The position numbers and the translations under genes were made by a program. DNA of 64,000 nt from Erodium maritimum (Eukaryota; Streptophyta; Magnoliopsida; Geraniales; Geraniaceae), in the NCBI GenBank assembly GCA_963921825.1, contig OY997588.1, positions 55,808,803-55,872,802 of the forward strand. Reading direction: 5' to 3'. The notes beneath the pieces were generated by a model, which worked only from the letters and a program-made list of their open reading frames with translations, ran no database searches and was not told the DNA's origin. Positions within the stretch are counted from its first letter, which is position 1. Each line of letters begins with the position of its first letter. Below are positions 20,345-29,889 of the stretch, piece by piece.

Positions 20345-23300
20345 TTAAGTGTCTGTCTTAAATTTTTTAAAAATTTTCCTGTTTTTCGCAGGTTTGACTG
20401 ACGTTGACCAGAAGTGGATATTACAGTCTACCCCCCTTAAAGGAATTTCGTCCGCGAAATTTAAAACAGACGTACCTCGGGAGTCGAACAGGCCGAGATA
20501 CTTCGCGCGAACCTCGTCCTCGCGTTCCCACGTCGACTCAGCTCCGTGATGTTTCCACTGCACTCGGACCAAGCAGATAATCTTGCCTCCCCGCAGAATC
20601 TGCTGCCGTGTGTCCATGATCCGAACCGACTGCTCCTCATAGGAGACATCATCAGCCACCTCGATATCAGTGCACTCGATGACGTGGGAGGGGTCTGCGT
20701 TGTACTGCCGCAACTGGGATACGTGGAAGACGTTATGTACTCTCCCAAGCTGCGGTGGCAACGCCAGACGATAAGCCACGGCTCCCACTCTGTCTAAGAT
20801 CTGGAACGGGCCTATGTACCTCGGAGCCAACTTTCCCCCGCTGCGCCTGAACCGCACCAGCCCCTTCCTCGGGCTCACCTTCAGGAACACGTGATCCCCG
20901 ACTGCAAACTCAAGAGGTCGACGTCGCCTGTCTGCATAACTCTTCTGCCGGCTCTGCGCGGTCCTCAACCGATCGCGGATGAATGCGACCTTCTCCGTCG
21001 TCTCTCTGACAAGATCTGGCCCCAGCAGACTCTTGTCCCCCACCTCTGCCCAGCTTACTGGTGACCGACACGGCCTACCATACAACGCTTTGAACGGTGC
21101 CATCCCGATACTGGCCTGGAAGCTGTTGTTGTAGGCGAACTCGGCCAATGGCAGGTGGGTCTCCCAAGATCCCCTGAAATCCAGCACACATGCTCGCAGC
21201 ATGTCCTCCAAGATCTGAATGGTACGCTCAGACTGACCGTCTGTCTGAGGATGATGTGCTGTGCTGAGTAGGACCTCTGTCCCCAGTGCCTTCTGCAGAC
21301 TCGGCCAGAACCTGGACGTGAAGCGGGGATCCCTGTCAGACACTATCGACACCAGGACCCCGTGGAGGCGCACTATCTCCTGGATATACAGACTGCTCAA
21401 CTTGTCGACCGAGTCTGTCATCCTCATAGCCAGAAAGTGGGCCGACTTGGTCAACCGGTCGACTACCACCCACACGGCGTCGTTTCCCTTGGGCGATCTC
21501 GGTAGTCCACACACGAAATCCATCGTAATGTGCTCCCACTTCCACTGAGCAATCGGTAGTGGCTGTAACAATCCCGCGGGACGCTGATGCTCTGCCTTCA
21601 CCTGCTGACAGACAAGGCATCTCGACACAAACTCTGCGCCTGCTCTCCTCATGCCGCGCCACCAGTAGTGCCTCCTGAGGTCACGGTACATCTTGGTGCC
21701 CCCCGGATGCACTGCGAGACGCGAATGGTGTGCCTCTCGTAACACGGCGTCTCTACAGTTAACTGGTATGAACAGCCCCCCGCGGTACCGTAGTCCCCAA
21801 TCAGTACTGTCCTGCCAGCCCACCACCTCGTCACCCCTGACGACTCTCTCGCGGATCTCTGATGCTTCGACGTCCTCCCTCTGCGCCTCCAACACTTGGG
21901 CAAGCAGTGAGGGCTGAGCCACTAGGGAGCACATGGCAACACCGCCAGTAACCTCCTCTAGCTCAAGCCCGAATGTGCTCAGCTCCCCCATCATGCCCCA
22001 CTCTCGGACAGATATGCTGGCGAGGCTCGGAGCCGACTTCCTACTCAAGGCGTCGGCGACAACGTTCGCCTTGCCTGGGTGGTAGTGTAGCTCGAAGTCG
22101 TACTCCTCGAGTAGTTCCATCCACCGTCGCTGACGCATGTTCAGGTCTCGCTGGGAAAATATGTACTTGAGGCTCTTGTGATCCGAGAACACCTGAAACC
22201 CCTCGCCGTACAGATAATATCGCCAGCTCTTTAGCGCAAACACGACTACTGCTAGCTCCAAGTCGTGGGTAGGATAGTTGCGCTCGTGTATCTTCAACTT
22301 CCTGGAGCCATAAGCCACAACTCTGCCCGACTGCATCAGCACGCAACCCAGTCCCTCTCCGGATGCATCGTAGTAAACATCATAGCCAATCCCTCGCTCG
22401 GGCACCACTAACACTGGAGCTGTAGTCAGTCGAGTCTTCAACTCCGGGAACGCACGCTCACAGTCATCTGTCCACACGAACCCAACACCCTTGCGCGTTA
22501 ACAGAGTCATCGGTGCGGCTAGTCGTGCAAAATCCTGGACAAATCGCCTATAGTAGCCTGCCAATCCCAGAAAGCTGCGGATCTCGAAAACACTCGTGGG
22601 CCGTGCCCACTTCGAGACCGCGTCGATCTTCGACGGATCGACCAGGATACCGTCACGGGATACGATGTGGCCGAGGCACCTTACCTCAGAGAGCCAGAAC
22701 TCGCACTTCTCCCGGTTGGCATATAGCTGATGCTTGCGCAGTAGTGTCAGAACAGCCCTCAGATGTGTCTTATGCGCCGCCTCGTTCTGCGAATATATCA
22801 GGATGTCGTCCACGAACACCACCACAAACTGATCTAGGTACGGCCGGAAGATGCTGTTCATCAGGTCCATGAATGCTGCAGGCGCGTTCGTCAGTCCGAA
22901 TGGCATCACCAGGAACTCGTAATGCCCATAGCGTGTCCGGAATGCAGTCTTTGCGACGTCCCCCTCACGGACTCGCAACTGATAATAATCGGATCGCAGA
23001 TCGATCTTCGAGAAGTGAGTCGCCCCTCTCAACTGGTCAAACAAGTCATCGATCCTCGGCATCGGGTACTGGTTCTTCACCGTAACCCGGTTCAGCTTCC
23101 GGTAATCTATACACATCCGTAGCTCTCCACTCTTCTTCTTCACGAAGAGTGCTGGTGCTCCCCACGGCGATGCACTCGGACGGATAAACCCCTTCTGCTG
23201 AAGCTCCTCCAGTTGACGCTTCAGCTCAGTCAACTCTGCTGGCGCAAACCTGTAAGGCGCCATCGATATCGCCGCCGTTCCCGGCACTAGGTCAATCCCG

Positions 23301-24079
23301 AACTCCACCTCACGAATCAGTGGTAGCCCGCTCAACTCCTCAGGAAAGACCTCGGGGAACTCGCATACCACTCTTGGTAATTCTCGGCTCTGCACAGCCG
23401 GTACTTCCTCCTCTGTGGACAACGCCGACAGGAGGACCCCACTCTTACTCCCCAACACGCACGTCACCTTCGTACCGCCTACTGTCACTGTCACTCGTCG
23501 TCTGTAGCAATCGATGTTGGCTCGGTACCTCGACAGCCAATCCATACCCAAGATCACATCAAAGGTAGTCATCCCCAACACGAGAAGATCACCAGGGCAA
23601 GGACAGTCTGCGACTCTAATCTCGCAGGCACGACATACTCTAGTCAACGATGCACCACCCCCAACTGGGGTGTCTAGGCATAGGGGTGGACTCAACGGCT
23701 CTAAGCTCAACCCCAACCTCTCAGCACAATCCGAAGAAATAAAAGAGTGCGATGCCCCGGTATCAAACAAGAATAAAGCCCATAAATGATACAATAAACA
23801 CGTACCCTGGATGGTCTCCCGGTACGTGCTAGGCCCTGGGGCTCTGGAGTCGGTGACTGCATATACTCTCCCCTGCGAGGCCTGCTGCCTCTGACTCGGC
23901 GCACCGACCGCTGAATACCCGTGACTCTGCTGCTGTCTCGGAATCGGTGCGCTCGTAGACGGCCGTGATGATCTCGGCTGCTGACCCTGTCGAGGGCGAC
24001 CTCTGGGCGACTGTACTGTCTGCGACTGCTGCGGTCGCTGCACTGATGTCTCCCCCAACTGCTCTCGGCACCATGCCAT
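20345..24079 (-). CDS. pol: Pol polyprotein: PR-RT-RNase H-IN-chromodomain
   Basis: The frame is open for 1,244 codons. Domains in order: aspartic protease with [10 protein letters not shown] (active site DTGA, residues 106-109); RT with [22 protein letters not shown] and the FVDD box (422-425); RNase H with [10 protein letters not shown] (about 570) and DHKSLKYIF; integrase with an HHCC zinc region (about 780-830) and catalytic Asp/Asp/Glu in [16 protein letters not shown] and TDGQSERT (about 852, 913, 951); chromodomain about 1,140-1,198 with [15 protein letters not shown]. Chromodomains of this clade direct integration to particular chromatin. All catalytic motifs look intact. The frame runs past the purine tract into the 3' LTR, so the last roughly 27 residues are LTR-encoded. 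Confidence 0.95.
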   Translation of the reverse strand: MAWCREQLGETSVQRPQQSQTVQSPRGRPRQGQQPRSSRPSTSAPIPRQQQSHGYSAVGAPSQRQQASQGRVYAVTDSRAPGPSTYRETIQGTCLLYHLWALFLFDTGASHSFISSDCAERLGLSLEPLSPPLCLDTPVGGGASLTRVCRACEIRVADCPCPGDLLVLGMTTFDVILGMDWLSRYRANIDCYRRRVTVTVGGTKVTCVLGSKSGVLLSALSTEEEVPAVQSRELPRVVCEFPEVFPEELSGLPLIREVEFGIDLVPGTAAISMAPYRFAPAELTELKRQLEELQQKGFIRPSASPWGAPALFVKKKSGELRMCIDYRKLNRVTVKNQYPMPRIDDLFDQLRGATHFSKIDLRSDYYQLRVREGDVAKTAFRTRYGHYEFLVMPFGLTNAPAAFMDLMNSIFRPYLDQFVVVFVDDILIYSQNEAAHKTHLRAVLTLLRKHQLYANREKCEFWLSEVRCLGHIVSRDGILVDPSKIDAVSKWARPTSVFEIRSFLGLAGYYRRFVQDFARLAAPMTLLTRKGVGFVWTDDCERAFPELKTRLTTAPVLVVPERGIGYDVYYDASGEGLGCVLMQSGRVVAYGSRKLKIHERNYPTHDLELAVVVFALKSWRYYLYGEGFQVFSDHKSLKYIFSQRDLNMRQRRWMELLEEYDFELHYHPGKANVVADALSRKSAPSLASISVREWGMMGELSTFGLELEEVTGGVAMCSLVAQPSLLAQVLEAQREDVEASEIRERVVRGDEVVGWQDSTDWGLRYRGGLFIPVNCRDAVLREAHHSRLAVHPGGTKMYRDLRRHYWWRGMRRAGAEFVSRCLVCQQVKAEHQRPAGLLQPLPIAQWKWEHITMDFVCGLPRSPKGNDAVWVVVDRLTKSAHFLAMRMTDSVDKLSSLYIQEIVRLHGVLVSIVSDRDPRFTSRFWPSLQKALGTEVLLSTAHHPQTDGQSERTIQILEDMLRACVLDFRGSWETHLPLAEFAYNNSFQASIGMAPFKALYGRPCRSPVSWAEVGDKSLLGPDLVRETTEKVAFIRDRLRTAQSRQKSYADRRRRPLEFAVGDHVFLKVSPRKGLVRFRRSGGKLAPRYIGPFQILDRVGAVAYRLALPPQLGRVHNVFHVSQLRQYNADPSHVIECTDIEVADDVSYEEQSVRIMDTRQQILRGGKIICLVRVQWKHHGAESTWEREDEVRAKYLGLFDSRGTSVLNFADEIPLRGVDCNIHFWSTSVKPAKNRKIFKKFKTDT
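20426..20442 (-). other. Polypurine tract of element A
   Basis: The minus strand reads TTTAAGGGGGGTAGAC, directly abutting the LTR's TGTAAT. Just upstream is CGCGGACGAAATTCC, the typical tail motif of Tekay/Del elements. It primes plus-strand DNA synthesis. Confidence 0.9.
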
Positions 24080-24109
24080 AGTGTGACCGGCCCGGCCGCA
24101 TCGGTAACA
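24068..24109 (-). other. Second CCHC zinc knuckle, in the pol frame
   Basis: The codons just before and after Met 24,079 read [14 protein letters not shown], a second perfect knuckle. The frame change between the two knuckles is equivalent to -1 and falls between 24,189 and 24,110. The annotated Met is therefore not a real start; it lies inside the knuckle. Confidence 0.85.
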
Positions 24110-24189
24110 GCTGATCTCGTCAGCCCTCGACCCGAGCCATGGCCTGTCCGGCTAGTAGTTGGTACTGCCGCGGTACCTCCCCTCGTCGG

Positions 24190-24231
24190 ACAGTCTCGCT
24201 GTAAGTGGCCTGGCTGCCTGCAGTGATAGCA
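24190..24231 (-). other. First CCHC zinc knuckle of gag
   Basis: The gag frame downstream of the TGA encodes CYHCRQPGHLQRDC, a C-x2-C-x4-H-x4-C knuckle that binds nucleic acid. It is in a different frame from pol. Confidence 0.85.
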
Positions 24232-24369
24232 TGACGGCCTCCTCTCTGAGGCGACTGGCCCCACTGATGCCACTGACCCCTGTTGTCTCGATCCACTCTG
24301 ATGAGGCGGTGGTCGGAAGGATCCCGCGGTCCTCTGCCTCCGCGAGTCTCGTGAGTCTGACGGCCCTGC

Positions 24370-25275
24370 TCAACTGATCGGCCGAGGTCGGACCTCACGG
24401 CCCCTGGCTGCATCCCGGGCGCCCTGCTCCACTGTAGCCGCAGTGTCCACAAGGTCGGTATATTTCCGTATCCTCAAGGCGAGAACCTGGTTCCGGATGC
24501 CCAGCCTCAGTCCGTCCTGGAACCGCAGGCAACGGTTCGCCTCGCTCGTCACCATCTCAGGCGCGAATCTGGCCAAGGCTGTGAACCTGGCCTCGTACTC
24601 TCCTACCGTCATCCCCCATTGCTCCACGTCTAAGAACTGCCGATGTCGCTCCAGCCGAGCCGACTCGGGGAAGTACTGTGCCATGAATACCTCCTGGAAT
24701 ACGCTGTAGTCGTATCCGACCGTGTCCTTCACCCGCCCCCACCAGTGGTAGGCGCTGTCTCTCAGCTGATGGGCCGCGAAGGACACTCTCCGACGACCAT
24801 CCTCGACACCCGATGTGTCCAAGTCTCGTGTGACCTGCTCTATCCATCGCTCAGCCAGGTCGGGATTCGGCTCCCCGACAAAAACAGGTATCCCGAGCTT
24901 CAGGAAATCTAGTAGCGATCGGGAGGTATGACCCTCTGTCTGAGCGGCCCTCACCGGGACCGCGGCTGCCTCTGGTGCTGGCGAAGCCGACTCTCGGCTG
25001 GCGATGACCGCCACCAAACTCTGAACGGTCCTGGTAAGCTCATCCAGGGCAGTCATCACTGGAGGGTCCGCGACTGGCGGAACACTGGGGGTGCCTGCAG
25101 ATGGCCCCGCATCACTCCTCCTGTCTTCTCCGACAGGAGTACCCTGTGCCTCCGCATAGTCGGCGGGCTCGACGGTCGGCACCCTCCCTGGTGCCCCTGC
25201 TGACCGTCCCCGCCGGCCTCGCGTGGGTGCCTGGCCCCGTGTTCCTGATGGTCGTCCCCGCTTACCGCGAGCCAT
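24370..25275 (-). pseudogene. gag: Gag N-terminal part, ended by in-frame TGA
   Basis: The start is Met 25,275 (MARGKRGRPSGTRG), a basic Arg/Gly/Ser-rich N-terminus. The open frame begins 25 codons earlier, but this Met fits the family better. The capsid-like domain spans about residues 135-290 and includes WIEQVTRDLDTSG, AYHWWGRVKD and FAPEMVTSEANRCLRFQDGL. A TGA at 24,370-24,372 interrupts the frame, and the same frame then continues to the first zinc knuckle. Gag normally forms the cytoplasmic particle that packages element RNA. With the stop, only a capsid protein without nucleocapsid would be made. Confidence 0.85.
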
Positions 25276-25933
25276 AAACAGTATCCTCTGCACGGATACA
25301 CGCAAACGTTCAGTTTGCGAACTTAAATAAAAACGACAGTACAAAAGCACTAACGTCCACCCGCTTAAGCTTACACTAACGTGCTTATCACTAAAGCGCT
25401 ACACCGCTCAAGCTAAACGTACTTTATATACTAGCATTAGTAAACGAGACCTCAACGAGACCGCACCGACGTGCACCAAACAAGCGACGGCAAACCAACC
25501 CACACAACACGACGACCCCCGTTCACCGGGCCAATCAAAATCGAACCTTGCCCACCGGGCCAACCACAATCAAACATACGCCCATAGGGCCAATCAAGTT
25601 CAAGACATGCCAACAGGGCCAACAATTTTAAAACCTTCACCCTTTCATTTTAAAACTTCGTTCCTTGACATCACGTAGTTACAACCCGGTTCAGGCGTCC
25701 CCGAACCACGTTGTACCGACTTGACATCAACACCGTCACGTTCGACTACAGGAGCGCTCCTGAGTCGACCCGCGACAGTTAAAAACAGTTCACGCAACCA
25801 CACACAAACAGTATGCCAGCAACAAAATACTGTAACATACGCACAAACACAAACAAGACTCAAGACATGACGGGTCTACACTGACTCGACTCTACCCCCT
25901 AAGTGACGGACAGTCCAAGGTTTGAAACCTCGA

Positions 25934-25945
25934 GCTCTGATACCA
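25934..25945 (-). other. Primer-binding site of element A
   Basis: The minus strand reads TGGTATCAGAGC three bases after the 5' LTR end. This is the complement of the 3' end of initiator methionine tRNA, which is the usual primer for this clade. Confidence 0.95.
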
Positions 25946-25948
25946 AGC

Positions 25949-28566
25949 TGTCACGCCCCAATTTCAGAGAACCGAACTCGGGACGCGAACCTTTAAAAAC
26001 ATGAATACTTAAACCTGTTTTCAATAAAAGCTTTGACATTTCCATTTACTTCTCAAAAATAATAGTAGTATTTACAATACAAAAACGTCCCAACAAGTGG
26101 ACAAGGTACACATCCGTCACTAGACTCAACAAAAGTAAAGACCAGACTCCGCTCCAAGCTCCATGAACTTCAAGAGCTAACCTAGTCCGTCCGGTGATCA
26201 GTACCTGTAGGAAAAGCAGCTAGGGGTGAGCGTTCGCTCACCTCCACGGATAACAGACTGACTATGGCATAATTAGCAGAAAAAGCCAGTAACACTAAAA
26301 CCAAACCCAACACCGGGACTACAGTCCCCAACTCAAGTACTCAACTGACCCACAACCCGTCACCTTCCTCAACAGACTCGACACTCGATAAAAACAGTGT
26401 AAACCCGACACCACTATCGACGACTTCCTCAAGGACACGACAGAAAGACTACACAACGCCAAACAAGATCACAAAGGATCGCACACCAGCTGCTCAGTAA
26501 CCGATCTCAATCAGGTCATGGCCACCCAAACTCAACAATAAAACACGGGCTCTCAAGGCCACCCAAACTCAACAATAGATAACACAGGCTCTCAAGGCCA
26601 CCCAAACTCACAATAAATAACACGGGCTCTCAAGGCCACCCAAACTCAACAATAAATAACACGGGCTCTCAAGGCCACCCAAACTCAACAATAAATAACA
26701 CGGGCTCTCAAGGCCACCCAAACTCAACAATAAATAACGCACAACAACCTCCGGCATACTCGATGCCTCCAACAGTTCTAAGATCACTTGTTTCACAAAC
26801 AACCTCCGGGCATGGTCATATGCCTCCAGTAATTCAATTACGCTAAGTTCTCTTCTCCTACGACACTACTAAGTGTCACATGCCTTTCTCATAATTAATA
26901 AGTTCCCGTAACATGCTTTTCTAATAATCACTACAATCCCGTATCATGCTTTTCTAATATTTAAATAAATCTAAATAACCCACGACACCCCGGTGTCACA
27001 TGCAATTCTACTATTAACTTTCCCTAACCAGGGCCGAGATCCGGCTACTTTTCCCTACCTCGTATATAGATCCAAAAGCGCTCCAACAAAACCCGAAGTG
27101 GACCTAGTCACTCGCCGAGCTTTCCCTTGCCTCGGTCCGTAGCACGATCTAAAAGAACACAAATTCAAAGTACTTTTAAACTAGTACGAATAAACCGAAA
27201 ATTAATAAACTTAACGCCCAAACGTAACCCCGACAATGCCGATCACTCCCAAACTTCCCAATTACTCGATATTGCTGATAAAGGACCCGTAAGGGCCAGA
27301 TTCGCCCGACATGGCGAATCTGCCCGGTTTTGGTTAATTGCCTTCCGGGGCTCCAAAAGCCCCCGTTTTCGTTTCTACGGTCTTAGAATATTTCAAGGAA
27401 CCCAACGCACTTGACGGAATTGAATTCCGACTTCTAAGTCAATTAATTAACGTTTAAAGTTTCCCAAAACCCGTTAATTACAACTTCTCCAAATTAATTC
27501 CAAATTTCGATTCGATTAGGAATAGGTGGTCCGGGGGACGTTTTAAACCACCCGAACATTAAAACCCGAGCAACCGAGCACGTGGGCCCCACCCAAGAGG
27601 CTTGGCCGAGACCCTAGGGTTTGAGGGGGGGGGGGGGGGGGCTCGGCCACCATGTGGTGGCTGCTGCCAGCTCCGGCCAGCCACCTCATGGCCGGCCGGC
27701 CACCACCCACGGTGGCCGGAGCTCCTCCCGAGCCTCCGGTCACCGGAAAACGTGCCATTACACCCCCAAACACCTCTAAAACGTCTCCAACACCTCCAAA
27801 ACGTCCATACAACCCTAAGTATTAGTTTAAAACTCAAAACCTAGCTTTCAAGAAAACAAACGAAACGAGAATCGGGTTAGTGCTTACTCGAGAGGAAGAC
27901 GAGGGGAAGAGATTTGCTCCTTGCTTCGAATCGATCCAAGGGTTGAAAATCAAACCCTAACTCCACTTCGTTTCTTCTCTCTTCTTCTTCTCTCTCTAAA
28001 ACCTCTCTTCTTCTTTCTAATTTAATTAAAACTAACAACTAACTCCAAAAACTCCCCCCTTTTACCCATGTTCGACCAACACACCACAACCACCCATTTT
28101 CCCCCCAAAACTAACACCACCACATTTAGGACATGTGTCAAGGTGGGTCCCACACCTTTTGGAAAATATCTAGTTGATATTTTCCAATCAGATTCGCGAA
28201 AAACGAACGTTTCGGGCCCCGAACGGGCACTTTTCCCAAGAAATTTTTAAACTGGACGGGCTGCAAGGAAACAGCCCAACTAAGACCGCTACGACGACGG
28301 CTAAGATTTTCGGGTCCAAAACGGTCCTCGAATGGACCAAAACGTCGCTCGGGTGACTTTTCCAGCGAAAAATCAATCTTTCCCAAATTGACCAGAATGT
28401 TGCCCTGAGTCCCCCGTAGCTCATTTTAGTCGATAACGGGGTCAACTTAAGTCCGGCATGACCCTCGGGGTCAATTTAAGTTAAGTTAAGTGTCTGTCTT
28501 AAATTTTTTTTAGATTTTCCTGTTTTTCGCAGGTTTGACTGACGTTGACCAGAAGTGGTTATTACA
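25949..28566 (-). repeat. 5' LTR of element A (2,618 bp)
   Basis: On the minus strand it runs TGTAATAACCACTTCTGG...GGGGCGTGACA. It lacks about 450 bp present in the 3' LTR, which removes the 48-bp minisatellite and most of the 60-bp repeats. The junction is at a TCA shared by both sides (26,516-26,520). A run of 17 G on the plus strand lies at 27,625-27,641. Confidence 0.95.
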
Positions 28567-28571
28567 GGCCA
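28567..28571. other. Target-site duplication of element A, right copy
   Basis: GGCCA follows the LTR end TTATTACA and is followed by the expected continuation of array unit 4. This proves a clean insertion. Confidence 0.95.
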
Positions 28572-29120
28572 ATAAAGAAATCCAAAGAAGTGTATTGACA
28601 ATTCATGATAATCAAAACGAAAGTGTATTCTACGAAAGTGTATCCTACGTAATCTATTGGCGTGAGAAGTGTATTCTCACGCCATTGTTGTGATATCCAC
28701 ATATTCGTCATTTTATTATCACCTTTGGACAATTCTACAAGCCCGTCCAAGAATCTATCACAGCCATTGTTGGACGGACCAACAACGAACAACTTGTGCA
28801 CTGAACATACGATTTCGCCTTGCTCCAACAATTCTCTTTCTTCTTGGCCCGCTTGTTGTTGTTGCGTAACTGTCACCGTAGGTATTACATCTCTCATTTT
28901 ATGGACATTGTTGCGCAGAGAACTTAGCCCAAACTTGCTTCTCGGCTCTTATCAGTTGCTCCCTGGCCATTAAGTCCACCACTTTTTGGACCTTGGCTTG
29001 CACTTTCGAGAGAATTCGCCGGATGTCACCCCATTCGATTGTTGGAGTCTTATGTCGAGGTTGCTGTGAATAATACACCATCAATGGCTTTGATTTGGAG
29101 CGTTTAGCTATGATACTATA
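28572..29120 (-). repeat. Array unit 4, right part, rearranged
   Basis: After element A the unit continues but lacks about 180 bp of the internal ORF. In its place at 28,615-28,684 are a 15-bp tandem word and a perfect 10-bp hairpin. The rest of the ORF start (28,897 and 29,084 on minus) and the primer-site region are recognisable. Confidence 0.75.
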
Positions 29121-29787
29121 TTATATAGGAACGTGGTGTTAGGATGAGATAGAACCTTGTTGATAGGTTACGTAGGATAGTGATGATAGGATGGAGAACC
29201 TTAGTTGGCCGTACATCACTCTCTAAAGTTCCAATGGATGAAGATGGAGTCGATGATGGAGATAGCTTCAACGGGCCGTACAACACTCTTTGAAGTATCC
29301 AAGTAACTAGGAGGATAGATGGTGGATTAAATGACGCCATATAGATTATGGAAAGTCCGTGATAAGTAGAAACAAACAAACTTCAAGGCTTCACACACAA
29401 GAAAGTTGAATTGGTTAAGGTTCTTCACATAAGAAAACTAGATTTTGTATTTCATAAAACTTGCATAAACTGATCTATTACATGCTGAAAAGAGACCTTG
29501 TTAAATAGGCCAGCAGCAAAACTTGAAATTAATTACATTTTACAACTAAATGACTCTTTGATTAACTAAATGTTGGAAATCCGCAAAACAACAAAAGTAA
29601 CTCATTAATAGTCTGAATTCATCTCAATTGCATTAAATAAAGTGGTTGATTTTGGTATTTGGAAATATGGAACAAGTTGTCTTCATTAATTCCTTGGAGA
29701 AGAGCCAAAACAGTTTTGTTGGAGTCTTGAATTGATCTTTAATGTCTTCTTGATTTGCTTTGAGAGCTAGTTTCGATGTCCACATCA
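29121..29787 (-). repeat. Array unit 5, truncated
   Basis: The unit contains an LTR and the polyprotein-tail relic, then stops at the word GATGTCCACATCA where LINE2 sequence begins. In the other units this word is followed by TTCCCTCCCTCTTC. The array text does not resume after LINE2, so the 5' end of the array is lost. Confidence 0.75.
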
Positions 29788-29889
29788 CCAGCCAAAACGT
29801 TTTCTTAGTTAATGGTACAACATGAGAGCCCTCTCTAGGAACTTGACAGGGGCTATCTCTTCTTAAAAGAGAACAACTTTGAGAAACTT

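Larger units (their letters stand above)
17356..20425 (-). repeat. 3' LTR of element A (3,070 bp)
   Basis: It has the same ends as the 5' LTR and keeps all three minisatellites (17,935-18,610). A run of 14 G on the plus strand lies at 19,500-19,513. The pol frame extends about 27 codons into this LTR past the purine tract. Confidence 0.95.
17356..28566 (-). mobile_element. Ty3 chromovirus, Tekay/Del-like (element A)
   Basis: The 11.2-kb element is complete. On the minus strand the order is 5' LTR 28,566-25,949, primer site, leader, gag, protease, RT, RNase H, integrase, chromodomain, purine tract, 3' LTR 20,425-17,356. A 5-bp duplication flanks it. The LTRs differ at only a small number of bases outside one 452-bp length difference, so insertion was recent. 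Gag-pol carries an in-frame stop and one frameshift. The copy therefore looks unable to make its full polyprotein, although pol alone is open for 1,244 codons. Confidence 0.95.
12219..29787 (-). mobile_element. Tandem array of 1.45-kb LTR-retrotransposon units
   Basis: Five head-to-tail units start at 12,219, 13,673, 15,121, 16,572 and about 29,121 (plus coordinates). Complete unit lengths are 1,454, 1,448 and 1,451 bp. Unit 4 is split by Ty3 element A, and unit 5 is cut by LINE2. Each unit read on the minus strand has a 480-bp LTR, a weak primer site (TAGTATCATAGC instead of TGGTATCA), a roughly 965-bp internal region with an unidentified ORF, and a relic of a Ty3 polyprotein tail before the next LTR. 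The order LTR-internal-LTR-internal is expected from recombination between LTRs of adjacent copies. No unit encodes its own RT, so it is a non-autonomous, TRIM/LARD-like family. Confidence 0.75.

Noticed and set aside
24120-24452. Alternative 110-codon ORF overlapping gag of element A
   Set aside because: It is in the third frame. It carries neither zinc knuckle and is a shadow of the gag/linker region.
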